In this document: positions 17,043 through 25,430 of the stretch, piece after piece
Layout: the number at the start of each line of letters is the position of its first letter
Position numbering within the stretch: position 1 is the first letter of the stretch
Assembly: GCA_023444095.1 (NCBI GenBank)
Contig: JAEZRP010000022.1
Coordinates: forward strand, 124,001-188,000
Reading direction: 5' to 3'
Length of the DNA: 64,000 bases
Source of the DNA: Bacillota bacterium
GTDB taxonomy: Bacteria > Bacillota > Clostridia > Christensenellales > Aristaeellaceae
Notes under the pieces: generated by a model
Database searches by the model: none
Told to the model about the DNA's origin: nothing
What the model saw: only the letters and a program-made list of their open reading frames with translations
Program-made: the position numbers and the translations under genes

Positions 17043-18437
17043 ATGAAACTGGCGTTGTTGATCGCAAACCGGGGTTTTTTTCCAAGCAGTGTGATCGAGT
17101 CTGCCCGCGCGGATATGCGCGCCGCCACTGAGCAATGCGGCATCGGTCTAATAGAGCCGGATCCGTCGCTCACGCGGTATGGCGCGGTGGAGACGGCCGA
17201 CGAAGGCGCGAGGTACGCGGCATTCTTGAACGAAAACCGAGGCTTGTTCGACGGCGTAATCGTCTGCCTGCCAAACTTCGGCGATGAGAACGGCATCAAG
17301 GCCGCGATCCGTGGCGCAAACGTTCCAATGCTACTGCAGGCGTATCCCGATGAGATTGGCAGGATGGGTTTTGCGAACCGTCGCGATGCGTTCTGCGGAA
17401 AGCTGGGACTCTCAGCGGTGCTCAAACAGATGGATTATCGATATACCTCCGGTCTTCCGTTCGCCATGCACCCCCTGAGCGAAGCGTTTCACAGGGAGCT
17501 TTCCGACTTCATCGCCATCTGCCGAATCGTCAAGGGAATGCGCAGCACACGGCTTGGCTGTTTCGGCGCGCGCACAACGGCGTTCAAGTCCGTGCGCTTT
17601 GACGAGATCGCGCTCGAACGCCACGGCGTAGAGGTGGAGACGTTCGACCTTGCTCACCTGTTCGCGCGCGTGCGGGAGATTCCTGAGGATGCCCCCGGAA
17701 TTGAGGAGTGGGTGGGGCGGCTTTCGCAGACCATGTGTCTGAACGACGCCCCCGCATACGCGCATACCGCGCTCGGAAAACTGGGCGTCGCACTGGACGG
17801 ATACATACGGGAGTTTTCCCTTGACGCGTTCGCGATACGCTGTTGGAGCGAATTGCAGCAGGAGTTTCAGATTACCCCATGTTCCATCCTCGGTGTGTTC
17901 AACCAGGCAGGCGTTCCCGCTGCGTGCGAGACGGATGTGAGCAACGCGGTTGCCATGCGCGCGCTTTCCCTGGCCTCCGGGAATCCCTCGGGCTGCCTTG
18001 ATCTCAACAACAACTACGGAGACGACCCCGAAAAGCTGATTCTGTTTCACTGCGGTCCGCTGCCCCTCGACCTCATGACCGGAGCTGGGCGCATTGAGGA
18101 GCACAAGATGTTCACAAAGACCCAGGGCGCGAACTGCTCTTGGGGGCTGAACGTCGGGAGCATCCGACCGGGCGAGATCACGCTCGTGGGCATGCGTACC
18201 GATCGAGGCGAGATCGAGTACTATGTCGAGGAAGCTGAGATCACCTCCGACCCAGTCGAGGCCGAGTTTTTTGGCACCTCGGGCGTCATGCGGTTGCCGG
18301 ATCTGCAAAAGAAGCTTCAGCACATCGCCGAGGCGGGATTCCGACACCACGCGATCATCACTCGCGGGCACTGCGCGCGAGCGGTATCGGAAGCGCTGAC
18401 CAAGTACCTGGATTATCGCCGAATTGATCTATCCTAA
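17043..18437 (+). CDS. L-fucose isomerase-like sugar isomerase (COG2407)
   Basis: A 464-aa protein of the FucI/AraA-fold COG2407 group. Motifs shared with the paralogue at 27875-29278 are DGVIVCLPNFG, NRRDAFCGKLGLS, the FGARTTAFKSVRF segment and ACETDVSNAVAMRALSLASG. It probably interconverts an aldose and a ketose with a bound metal. The order isomerase, kinase, aldolase (17043-20971) matches a classic pentose or deoxyhexose degradation route. ATG 17043 has GGAGGGAATG just upstream. The substrate is unknown; L-arabinose or D-galactose-type sugars fit the upstream glycosidases. Confidence 0.75.
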   Translation: MKLALLIANRGFFPSSVIESARADMRAATEQCGIGLIEPDPSLTRYGAVETADEGARYAAFLNENRGLFDGVIVCLPNFGDENGIKAAIRGANVPMLLQAYPDEIGRMGFANRRDAFCGKLGLSAVLKQMDYRYTSGLPFAMHPLSEAFHRELSDFIAICRIVKGMRSTRLGCFGARTTAFKSVRFDEIALERHGVEVETFDLAHLFARVREIPEDAPGIEEWVGRLSQTMCLNDAPAYAHTALGKLGVALDGYIREFSLDAFAIRCWSELQQEFQITPCSILGVFNQAGVPAACETDVSNAVAMRALSLASGNPSGCLDLNNNYGDDPEKLILFHCGPLPLDLMTGAGRIEEHKMFTKTQGANCSWGLNVGSIRPGEITLVGMRTDRGEIEYYVEEAEITSDPVEAEFFGTSGVMRLPDLQKKLQHIAEAGFRHHAIITRGHCARAVSEALTKYLDYRRIDLS

Positions 18438-18447
18438 TCGGTATTGG

Positions 18448-18472
18448 AGCCGCCGCCTGCACGGCGGCTTTT
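18448..18472 (+). terminator. Weak terminator or attenuator between isomerase and kinase genes
   Basis: AGCCGCCG and CGGCGGCT form a perfect eight-pair stem followed by only four T residues. The downstream kinase and aldolase have no obvious promoter, so partial read-through is likely. Confidence 0.5.
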
Positions 18473-18494
18473 CATAGGCGAGGAGGTGGCCACT

Positions 18495-19991
18495 TTGTCC
18501 TATCTTGGGTTGGACGTCGGAACTTCCGGCGTCAAGGTGACCGTGGTCGCACGTTCGGGCGCGGTTGTTGCGCGTGCGTATCGCGAATACAACCTGCGCT
18601 TCCCGCGCCCCGGCTGGATCGAGATTCGACCGGACGATGTTCGCGCAGCGGTTTTTGAGGTGATCCGAGCGGCGGCGCATCACACGGTGGAGGAGATTGA
18701 AGCGATTGCCACCGCGTCGTTCGGGGAGGCGGTGGCGCTCATCGGCAAAGGCGGCGAGGCAGTTTGCGATTCGATTTTCTATACGGACGCGCGGGGGACG
18801 GAAGAACTTGCGTACATTCGCGCGCGTGTCGATCCCGCCGCTTTGGAGATGCGCACGGGAATGCCGATCAACGCTATGTATACACTGCCAAAGCTTCTGT
18901 GGCTGAAGCGCATTCGACCTGATGTTCTGGACCAAACGCGGATGATTCTGCCATACGGGTCATTCGTCGAGTACCTGCTGACGGGTGAGGCGGCTACGGA
19001 TAGCTCGCTGGCCTCCCGCACGCTCCTGTTCAACCGAGAAACACGCTCTTGGGACGCAGAACTATGCGCAGCTTTCGGGATCGAACCGGGAATGCTTCCG
19101 GTACACATACCGGCGGGTACGCCGATCGCGCGGATTATGCCGAAGCTGGCGGAGGAGTTTGGGTTATCGAAAAATACGATCGTCGTCTCCGGCGTACATG
19201 ATCAGATCGCTGCCGCGCTGGGTGCTGGCACGCTTTCTGCCGGGGATGTTGCGGACGGAATCGGCAGCTCGGAATGTCTGATCGCCCCGCTCCCGGCATC
19301 CCCGAACTTGCGTGGAATGTTCGCTCACAACATCTGCGCAGAGCCGCACGCCGTTCCAGGCGAGTCTGTCGCGCTGGCGTTTACGAGTACCGCTGGTGCT
19401 GCGCTCAAGTGGTTTCGGGATCAATTTGAGCCTGAGCTCGCCGCAAAATGCAAGACGCAGGGGATAAGCGCTTACGACGTGCTGAACTCGTGCTTGTCCG
19501 AAGCGCCCACATCGTTGTTGTTCCTGCCGCATCTGGCAGGCTCGGGCACACCGCACATGGACGCGTGCGCAACGGGAATGATCTCCGGGCTGACGCTCTC
19601 ATCTACTAAGGCGGATCTCTATCGTGCGATTTACGAAGGCTTGAACTTTGAAATCCTCATGAACCTGGAGATGCTGCAAAACACAGGCTTTGCGATCGAA
19701 CGAATCACGGCGTGTGGGGGCGGCGCTTCCGAAGCGTCGCTCAAGATCAAAGCGGACATCCTGAACGCACCGATTTGGATGCTCGAGAATGCGGAGAGCG
19801 GGACGGTGGGCTTGGCGATGCTTTCGGGCGTTGCGCTCGGGCACTTTGCGTCGTTCGAACAGGCGGCGGAAGCGTTGGTTCGGCGGGTCAAATGCATCGA
19901 GCCTAGAAGCGCATACCGCTCGGAGTATCAGGAAAAGTACGAGCAATATTCGAGGATGTTCAGTTCATGCCGTGCAATCTATGGGCGCTAA
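18495..19991 (+). CDS. FGGY-family carbohydrate kinase (xylulokinase-like)
   Basis: A 498-aa kinase of the FGGY fold. The phosphate-binding YLGLDVGTSGVKVTVV opens domain I. GWIEIRPDDV, the catalytic Asp region SGVHDQIAAALGAG and the adenosine motif ACGGGASEASLKIKADIL follow. The proposed start is TTG at 18495, eight bases after AGGAGG; no ATG lies nearby. It should phosphorylate the ketose made by the preceding isomerase before cleavage by the following aldolase. Substrate specificity is not readable. Confidence 0.88.
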   Translation: MSYLGLDVGTSGVKVTVVARSGAVVARAYREYNLRFPRPGWIEIRPDDVRAAVFEVIRAAAHHTVEEIEAIATASFGEAVALIGKGGEAVCDSIFYTDARGTEELAYIRARVDPAALEMRTGMPINAMYTLPKLLWLKRIRPDVLDQTRMILPYGSFVEYLLTGEAATDSSLASRTLLFNRETRSWDAELCAAFGIEPGMLPVHIPAGTPIARIMPKLAEEFGLSKNTIVVSGVHDQIAAALGAGTLSAGDVADGIGSSECLIAPLPASPNLRGMFAHNICAEPHAVPGESVALAFTSTAGAALKWFRDQFEPELAAKCKTQGISAYDVLNSCLSEAPTSLLFLPHLAGSGTPHMDACATGMISGLTLSSTKADLYRAIYEGLNFEILMNLEMLQNTGFAIERITACGGGASEASLKIKADILNAPIWMLENAESGTVGLAMLSGVALGHFASFEQAAEALVRRVKCIEPRSAYRSEYQEKYEQYSRMFSSCRAIYGR

Positions 19992-20008
19992 AGAACGGGG
20001 GCGGGAAT

Positions 20009-20971
20009 ATGTCGATCATCACCGAGCGCGACCATTCCATGGAGGTTTTCGATCGCGCGCGCGCGTGCGGAATGTCGGTCGCGATCTTCTGCACGGCAAG
20101 TCATTGGAACACGGAAGCCATTTTACTGGCGGCGCAGCGCGTTAAGCGCAAATACAACTTGTTCGATGTGCCCGTTGTGGTTGCAAACACCTTTACCTAC
20201 CAGCACATGCCCCAAGCAAAGCGATTTACATACAATGCCGAGCCGAACAGCGGTTTCTTGGCGCATATGGGAAATCTGCATGCGCTGGCGGAGGGTAAAT
20301 ATGCACCGTACCGGGATGTAATGGTACTGCCGCACCTCGACCATGCGAATCCCGTGCGCGATCGCTGGGCGCTTACGGTGGCGGTGCCATACTTTTCAAG
20401 CGTCATGTTCGATTGCCAGACGCTTCCCTATGAGGAGAATCTCGCGATAACCCGCGAATATGTAAGGGAATACGGCGATCAGGTGCTCGTGGAGGGGATC
20501 ATGGAGCAATTGAGCGTCGAGGGCAGTGCAGTTGCAAGGCATGTGGACGACTACTGCACGCGGGCGCGAGAGTATGTAAAGACCACCGGGGTGGATTTCT
20601 TTGTCGCAGATCTGGGCACCGAGCAACAGACCACGCACGTCGGCGGGGCGAATTACGATCGGAAGCGCGCTCGCAAACTGACTGAAGAGCTTGGGCGAAG
20701 CATGCTTGTTCTGCATGGCACGTCCTGTCTCTCAAGCGACCAGGTGCGTGGGCTTGCAGAGGATGGCATCGTGCGCGTCAACATGTGGACCAGAATTGCG
20801 CGCGAGGCCGGGCAGTACGCCGCAAACCGATTGGTGGGACGGATCGATGACGTGCGGCACGGAGACTTTGAGGCGGCAGAGGCGAACACATATCTGCGCG
20901 ACAACGTGGAAAAGGCATCAGATATCATGGTGGAGATGATGGAGCTGTTTGGATACGCAAACTGGCGTTAA
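20009..20971 (+). CDS. Class II (zinc) ketose-phosphate aldolase
   Basis: A 320-aa TIM-barrel aldolase of the FbaA/GatY group. VLPHLDHANP holds the catalytic Asp and a metal-ligand His, GTEQQTTHVGG the second metal-binding segment, and VLHGTSCLSSDQVRGLAEDGIVRVN the phosphate-binding region (LHGxSG in most members, LHGTSC here). It starts 17 bp after the kinase stop. The likely products are dihydroxyacetone phosphate plus an aldehyde. Confidence 0.85.
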   Translation: MSIITERDHSMEVFDRARACGMSVAIFCTASHWNTEAILLAAQRVKRKYNLFDVPVVVANTFTYQHMPQAKRFTYNAEPNSGFLAHMGNLHALAEGKYAPYRDVMVLPHLDHANPVRDRWALTVAVPYFSSVMFDCQTLPYEENLAITREYVREYGDQVLVEGIMEQLSVEGSAVARHVDDYCTRAREYVKTTGVDFFVADLGTEQQTTHVGGANYDRKRARKLTEELGRSMLVLHGTSCLSSDQVRGLAEDGIVRVNMWTRIAREAGQYAANRLVGRIDDVRHGDFEAAEANTYLRDNVEKASDIMVEMMELFGYANWR

Positions 20972-21270
20972 GAGAGCTTTGTTACAAAACCGGAAGTTTA
21001 TTCTCGAACGGGAACTGATGTTTCGAGTTTCACGTAAACATGCTCGTTCAATCGGAATATCTTAGCTTACTGGACGGATTTCCATCGACGTATGGAATAA
21101 AGAGCGCGCATGTCATTATTATTGAAATTGTCAATAGTCCACTTCCCAAGGTCTGTCCCAGATTTCATGTATCCAGAATTACTCCCCTGACATCGGCTTT
21201 GTATAGCCACAACAACAGCTGCCATCCGTTATTGTCGCAAATTGGATGGCAGCCGTCATATCAGATTTCA
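20972..21270. other. Gene-free stretch between aldolase gene and IS element
   Basis: An AT-richer stretch of about 300 bp with no open frame that has a ribosome-binding site. No clear terminator hairpin with a T run was found after the aldolase gene. Confidence 0.5.
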
Positions 21271-22403
21271 TACCAATCCAAAATATTAATCATTCCATAA
21301 AGAGCCAAGCTGTGATATAATAGAAGAGCAGGGAGGCGGAATGGAATGAACATCAAAAAAGTAACGTTCACAGATGAGGAACGTGCAGAGATCATGCGAG
21401 AATTCACATTGAGCCATGAGAATCATGTCTACAAACGGCTGCTGGTCTTGAAGCTGAAGGCGATCGACGGGATGCGAAGCGAAGAAACCGCAAAGATCAG
21501 CGGGTTATGCCACACATCGGTGAACAAGATCGTCAACCGGTATCAAGCGCAAGGCATGGAGGCGATCGTAGGGAAACGTCATCACGGCGGGCATCGGTAT
21601 ATGACACCGGAAAAGGAGACGGCATTTCTGGCGGGATTTCGAGAGCAAGGAGAAGCGGGGAAGGTCATTGAAGTAACGGAGATCCACCTGGCTTTTCAGA
21701 AAGAGGTAGGGCATCCGGTGACCCGGGACGCGATTTATTATATTCTAAACAAGCATGGATGGCGGAAGGTCATGCCACGGGGACGACACCCGAAGAAAGC
21801 GAACGGCGAGGCGGTCGAAGCCTATAAAAAAAATCACCGAAACGATCCAAACCCTGAGAAAGAGGCAGCCAAAACTGCGGGTGATGTTTCAGGACGAGGC
21901 TGGGTTTGGAAGGATCAATAAGCCCAAGCGGTGCTGGTGTCCGGCGGGGATTCGTCCCAGCGTTCCATGCCATCACATCCGGGAATATCGCTACCTGTAT
22001 GGCGCGGTATCCCCGGTCGACGGCAACCTGTTTACGCTGGTACTACCCTATACAAACACGGTTTGCATGAATGTGTTCTTGAGAGAGCTTTCCAAGGCAT
22101 ACCCGGACGATTACATCCTGCTGGTGGTGGACAATGCTGCCTGGCACAGCTCCGGGGCGCTGCAAATTCCAGAAAACATACAGTTGTATCCGCTGTTGCC
22201 CTATACTCCTGAGCTGAACCCCATTGAGATGATCTGGGATGAAATCCGAGAGAAGGGCTTCCGAAACGAGGTCTTCCCCTCGCTGGAAAAGGTCGTTGAC
22301 CGCCTCTGCGATTGCGTCCGCTCCCTTTTTTCCAACGCCCCCCGCGTCGCTTCCATCACTCACAGAGCTTGGCTCATCGATGCTTTAATATTTTAGAATA
22401 GTA
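21271..22403 (+). mobile_element. IS630-like insertion sequence
   Basis: Imperfect terminal inverted repeats are present. The left end TACCAATCCAAAATATTAA (from 21271) and the reverse complement of the right end (to 22403), TACTATTCTAAAATATTAA, agree at 16 of 19 positions; an internal GAGCCAAGCT is also inverted. TA at both outer edges fits the TA target duplication of the IS630/Tc1 group. The element carries one transposase gene in two frames and sits about 100 bp from the right island repeat. Confidence 0.8.
21346..22396 (+). CDS. IS630-family transposase in two overlapping frames
   Basis: The first frame (21346-21921) encodes N-terminal helix-turn-helix domains (SEETAKISGLCHTSVNKIV). The second frame, joining near 21832 and ending at 22396, encodes the DDE catalytic domain: VMFQDEAGF, LLVVDNAAWHSS and PELNPIEMIWDE. 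The junction is an eight-A run in GCCTATAAAAAAAATCACC; removing one A would restore a single frame of about 350 aa. Either transcriptional slippage or ribosomal frameshifting yields active enzyme, or the gene is inactivated. All three catalytic residues are intact. Confidence 0.8.
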
Positions 22404-22432
22404 TCAGCCATCAGCTTCACCCCGTTAACAAC

Positions 22433-22454
22433 AAAAAACCGATGTCAGACATCG
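22433..22454 (-). terminator. Hairpin terminator facing the truncated tRNA copy
   Basis: On the minus strand CGATGTC-T-GACATCG is followed by G and six T residues. It would end transcripts started at the duplicated tRNA promoter in the right repeat, about 110 bp away. Confidence 0.5.
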
Positions 22455-22498
22455 TTAAAATCTTTGATCTAGTTGGCTTTTCGGACTCGGGTTCGACG

Positions 22499-22592
22499 TT
22501 CAAGACCAGCGCCTTAAACCACTCGGCCATCTCTCCAGAAATCAAAACCAGCGAAAATTATTATAGCAGGATTTCCCGCCAAAGTCAACGCC
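22499..22592. repeat. Right 94-bp direct repeat with truncated tRNA-Ser(UGA)
   Basis: Identical to 552-645. It contains the promoter (TTGACT/TATAAT on the minus strand, 22560-22588), the leader and the tRNA 5' half. Beyond the anticodon loop the sequence diverges, so no functional tRNA can form. It marks the right edge of the island. Confidence 0.85.
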
Positions 22593-22649
22593 CAATCTGC
22601 TGATTTATGCGCTCACATGCCGGGCGATCGGGCGGCCTTTTCCTTGCGG

Positions 22650-23513
22650 TCAAAGCTCGACTTCCATCCCGTCGCGCGCCACGGCGACGCGCGCCCCGGA
22701 GGCGTCGAAGAAGCGTTGGTACGCCCCGTGGTTCCAGTCGTGCTTGTGGTTGATGTGCGTGGCGACGACGCGCGTCCCGTCCGTCACCGCGCCGACCCCG
22801 CGCAGCGCGCCGAGCTGCTCGAGGAAGTGTTCGCCGTTCAGGTGGCCGTCGCCGCGCGCGAGGGGCGCGGCGCCGAAGGTGGCGTCCATGATGAGCAGGT
22901 CAAGCGGATGGCCGCGAAGCGCCTCGAGCGTCTCCGGGCCGTAGAGGCCCGTGTCGAGCGCGTACAAAAGCGTCCTTCCTCCCCGCTCGATCCGGTAGTT
23001 GAGGGACCGCTCCGCATCCGTCGCGCCGACGTGGTTTCCGACGACCGGGAAAACGCGCATGTCTCTCACCTCGAACGGAACGAACGCGTCGTGCGGCTGG
23101 AGGCGGAACCAGCCGTCCCGCACCGCGCGCGTGATGTCGGCGCGACCGTCCGTGGCCTCGGAGAGCGCTCCGTCCAGCCGCATGACGTAATCGTGCGCCG
23201 CGCGCGACAGGTGCACGGTGAAGGGCTTTCCGGGCTTTTCGCGCCGCATCGTGACAACGGCAAGATTCTCAAGCGAAAAGTGATCCTCGTGCGCGTGGGT
23301 GATGAGCACGTCCTCAAGCGCGGCGAGCGAGAGGCCGTACCGTACGCACGCAGCCAGCGTGTCCGGGCCGAAGTCGATCATCGTGCGCCCATCCACGTAC
23401 AGGCAGGAGCGGAGCCGATGCTCGCGCGGATCGAGCCGCGCGGACGCGCAGATCGGGCAATCGCAAAACGGGTTCGGAATCAGCTCGGCGGCACCGGTGC
23501 CCAGAAAACGCAT
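22650..23513 (-). CDS. PhnP-like metallo-beta-lactamase-fold hydrolase
   Basis: A 287-aa MBL-fold protein with the metal motif THAHEDH, further ligands in VVGNHVG and ALDTG, and ATHINHKHDW near the end. The N terminus has CDCPICASAR, resembling the structural zinc site of PhnP (phosphoribosyl cyclic phosphodiesterase). It is probably a phosphodiesterase on a small phosphorylated substrate. It is the first chromosomal gene right of the island and is divergent from the EAL gene. The exact substrate is unknown. Confidence 0.8.
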   Translation of the reverse strand: MRFLGTGAAELIPNPFCDCPICASARLDPREHRLRSCLYVDGRTMIDFGPDTLAACVRYGLSLAALEDVLITHAHEDHFSLENLAVVTMRREKPGKPFTVHLSRAAHDYVMRLDGALSEATDGRADITRAVRDGWFRLQPHDAFVPFEVRDMRVFPVVGNHVGATDAERSLNYRIERGGRTLLYALDTGLYGPETLEALRGHPLDLLIMDATFGAAPLARGDGHLNGEHFLEQLGALRGVGAVTDGTRVVATHINHKHDWNHGAYQRFFDASGARVAVARDGMEVEL

Positions 23514-23651
23514 AGGATCCCTCCATCGCCATTTGAAGATCCGGCGAGGCCATTATGACAGATTTTCCCGGACTCGTCAACGGCTCGCCATGCGCCATTC
23601 GCTGATCGTCCGCCGAGTCATATAGAAAAAACGAATGGCGAATACACAGGA

Positions 23652-23680
23652 TTGACCAATCGGTGAATTTAGTGTAAACT
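23652..23680 (+). promoter_or_regulatory. Promoter of the EAL-domain gene
   Basis: TTGACC (23652-23657) and TAAACT (23675-23680) are separated by 17 bp, about 70 bp before the start codon. Confidence 0.55.
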
Positions 23681-23748
23681 ATAGGCAAACAAACGAGGTC
23701 GATCCGCGGTGGTTTCGCACAAAAACGCAGAACGAGGGAGGGACAGCC

Positions 23749-24531
23749 ATGAACCTGGCGCATGAAAAGCTGCGGGCACTGATCGAGGACGGGGCGTTTG
23801 AGCTGTACGGCCAACCCAAGTGGACGTTCGGAAAGAACACCTGCAACACCTACGAGGTCTTTGCAGAGGTTCTCCATCTCCCCGGGGGCGAGTCGGTTCC
23901 GGGCTACGGCTACGTCCGTCAGACCGCCTCCGACAGGCAGACGGGCAGAATCTTCTCCGACTGGTTCCTGAAAAACACGCTCGCCATGATGCGCAGACTG
24001 ATCGACGAAACCGGTTGCGACCTGATTGTCGCGATCAACATGTGGTCCCAGTCGATCAATAGCCCCGATTTCGTCGAGCACACCAAGGCGGAGCTCTCGC
24101 TGCACGGCCTCGAGCCCCGCAATCTAGAGCTGGAACTCACGGAAGTCGACAGGCTCACGTCGAAGGGCGTCGAGAATCTGAAAACCCTCAAGGACATGGG
24201 TGCGAAGCTGCTTTTCGACAACTTCGGCATCGGGAGCAACAATCTGTTCCTTCTGAACCGCCTGCCCTTCGACGGAATCAAGCTCGCGCGCTGCTTCTCC
24301 AGCGGCGTGCCCAGCGACGAAAAACTGATCCGCATCCTCATCTCGATTGCCCACCTCGCGGACACGCTCAAGCTGAACGTGTGCGCCAAGGGGATCGAAA
24401 ACGGAGACCAGTTCGAGTTCTACAGCGACCTCGGCTTCTGGAAGGGGCAGGGCTTCATGATCGGACCGCCGATGGCGGAGCGCAAGCTCAGGGACTTTAT
24501 CCTCCAGTTTGCCAAAAAGGACGACGCTTGA
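23749..24531 (+). CDS. Degenerate EAL-domain protein
   Basis: A 260-aa stand-alone EAL domain with no GGDEF or sensor domain. The family motif EAL is replaced by EVL in YEVFAEVLHL. INMWSQSIN and LELTEVDRL keep the metal-binding Asn and Glu. DDFGTG reads DNFGIG, so the second Asp is Asn, and the VAEGVE motif reads CAKGIE, placing Lys where the general fold has Glu. Loss of these residues argues against c-di-GMP hydrolysis and suggests a binding or scaffolding role. GAGGGAGG lies just upstream of the start. Confidence 0.8.
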   Translation: MNLAHEKLRALIEDGAFELYGQPKWTFGKNTCNTYEVFAEVLHLPGGESVPGYGYVRQTASDRQTGRIFSDWFLKNTLAMMRRLIDETGCDLIVAINMWSQSINSPDFVEHTKAELSLHGLEPRNLELELTEVDRLTSKGVENLKTLKDMGAKLLFDNFGIGSNNLFLLNRLPFDGIKLARCFSSGVPSDEKLIRILISIAHLADTLKLNVCAKGIENGDQFEFYSDLGFWKGQGFMIGPPMAERKLRDFILQFAKKDDA

Positions 24532-24544
24532 TTGATCCGGCGTA

Positions 24545-24573
24545 TTGTCATTCCGAAAGCGATGTGATAGGAT
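24545..24573 (+). promoter_or_regulatory. Promoter of the transketolase operon
   Basis: TTGTCA (24545-24550) and TAGGAT (24568-24573) are 17 bp apart, about 60 bp before the first transketolase gene. Confidence 0.45.
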
Positions 24574-24632
24574 ACGAATGAACCGCAGCGGCGGGAGTGT
24601 GCAACATGCGAGCCGCGGCAAAGGAGCATCAC

Positions 24633-25430
24633 ATGAATCTTTCGGAACTTGAAAAGACCGCGGCCCTTCGGCGCGCAGACGCGGTCACAATGATCGCGCG
24701 CGCGGGAACGGGCCATACCGGCGGCGCGATGAGCTGCCTCGACATCCTCACCTGCCTGTTTTATGAAATCAAGCGGCCCGGCGACCACTTCCTTTTGAGC
24801 AAGGGCCACTCGGTCGAGGGCTATTGGGCGATCCTCGCCGACCTCGGCTTCTTCCCCAAGGCGGACCTTTGCACCTATTCCCAGCCCGGAAGCCCCCTCA
24901 TCGGTCATCCGAACAACAAAGTCAATGGCGTCGAGATGTCGACCGGCGCGCTCGGCCACGGGCTGCCCATCGGCGTGGGCATGGCCATCGCCGAAAAGCG
25001 GCTTGGGACGCAAAACCGAGTGTTCGTGCTGATGGGCGACGGCGAGCAGGCCGAGGGCAGCGTGTGGGAGGCCGCGATGGCGGGCGCGCACTATGGGCTC
25101 GACAACCTCTGGGCGATGATCGACCGCAACCGGCTCCAGATCAGCGGCCCGACCGAGGACGTGATGGCACTCGAGAACTTCGGGGACAAGTGGCGCGCGT
25201 TCGGCTGGGACGTGGAGGAAGCGGACGGGAACGACATGGCGGCGCTGGTTTCCTATTTTGGGTCTGACCGGCCCGCCGGGAAGCCGCGCTGCCTGATCGC
25301 AAACACAGTCAAGGGAAAGGGCCTGCCCTTCGCGGAGAACCGGGCGGAGTGGCACCACCACGTCCCGAGCGCGGAGCAGCTTCAAATCGCCTACGAGGCG
25401 CTGGGCGTAAGGGGGGTTGAGTGGGCATGA
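24633..25430 (+). CDS. Transketolase, N-terminal (thiamine diphosphate) subunit
   Basis: A 265-aa subunit carrying the ThDP-binding motif from MGDGEQAEG to DRNRLQ, plus RAGTGHTGGAMS and the LSKGHS motif of transketolase N-terminal halves. With the next gene it makes a complete split transketolase. GGAG lies 12 bases before ATG 24633. It heads an operon of four sugar genes ending at 29278. Kinase and isomerase partners suggest a dedicated ketose phosphate substrate, such as apulose 4-phosphate, rather than the general pentose phosphate pathway. Confidence 0.88.
   Translation: MNLSELEKTAALRRADAVTMIARAGTGHTGGAMSCLDILTCLFYEIKRPGDHFLLSKGHSVEGYWAILADLGFFPKADLCTYSQPGSPLIGHPNNKVNGVEMSTGALGHGLPIGVGMAIAEKRLGTQNRVFVLMGDGEQAEGSVWEAAMAGAHYGLDNLWAMIDRNRLQISGPTEDVMALENFGDKWRAFGWDVEEADGNDMAALVSYFGSDRPAGKPRCLIANTVKGKGLPFAENRAEWHHHVPSAEQLQIAYEALGVRGVEWA

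Larger units (their letters stand above)
552..22592. mobile_element. Putative 22-kb genomic island in tRNA-Ser(UGA)
   Basis: Two perfect 94-bp direct repeats bound the segment, one containing a whole tRNA gene end and the other a truncated copy. The cargo is accessory in character: a CRISPR relic, a sugar-catabolism locus with its own regulators, and an IS630-like element near the right end. Housekeeping genes begin to the right of 22592. No tyrosine or serine recombinase, relaxase or phage gene is visible inside, so it is either a decayed integrative element, mobilised in trans, or formed by homologous recombination between tRNA loci. Confidence 0.65.

Noticed and set aside
20972..21345. Riboswitch or small gene between the aldolase gene and the IS element
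   Set aside because: No stable conserved fold, RBS or open frame. The right part is IS terminal sequence and transposase leader.
22499..22592. Second functional tRNA-Ser gene
   Set aside because: Only the 5' half up to the anticodon loop is present. The T arm and acceptor 3' strand are missing.
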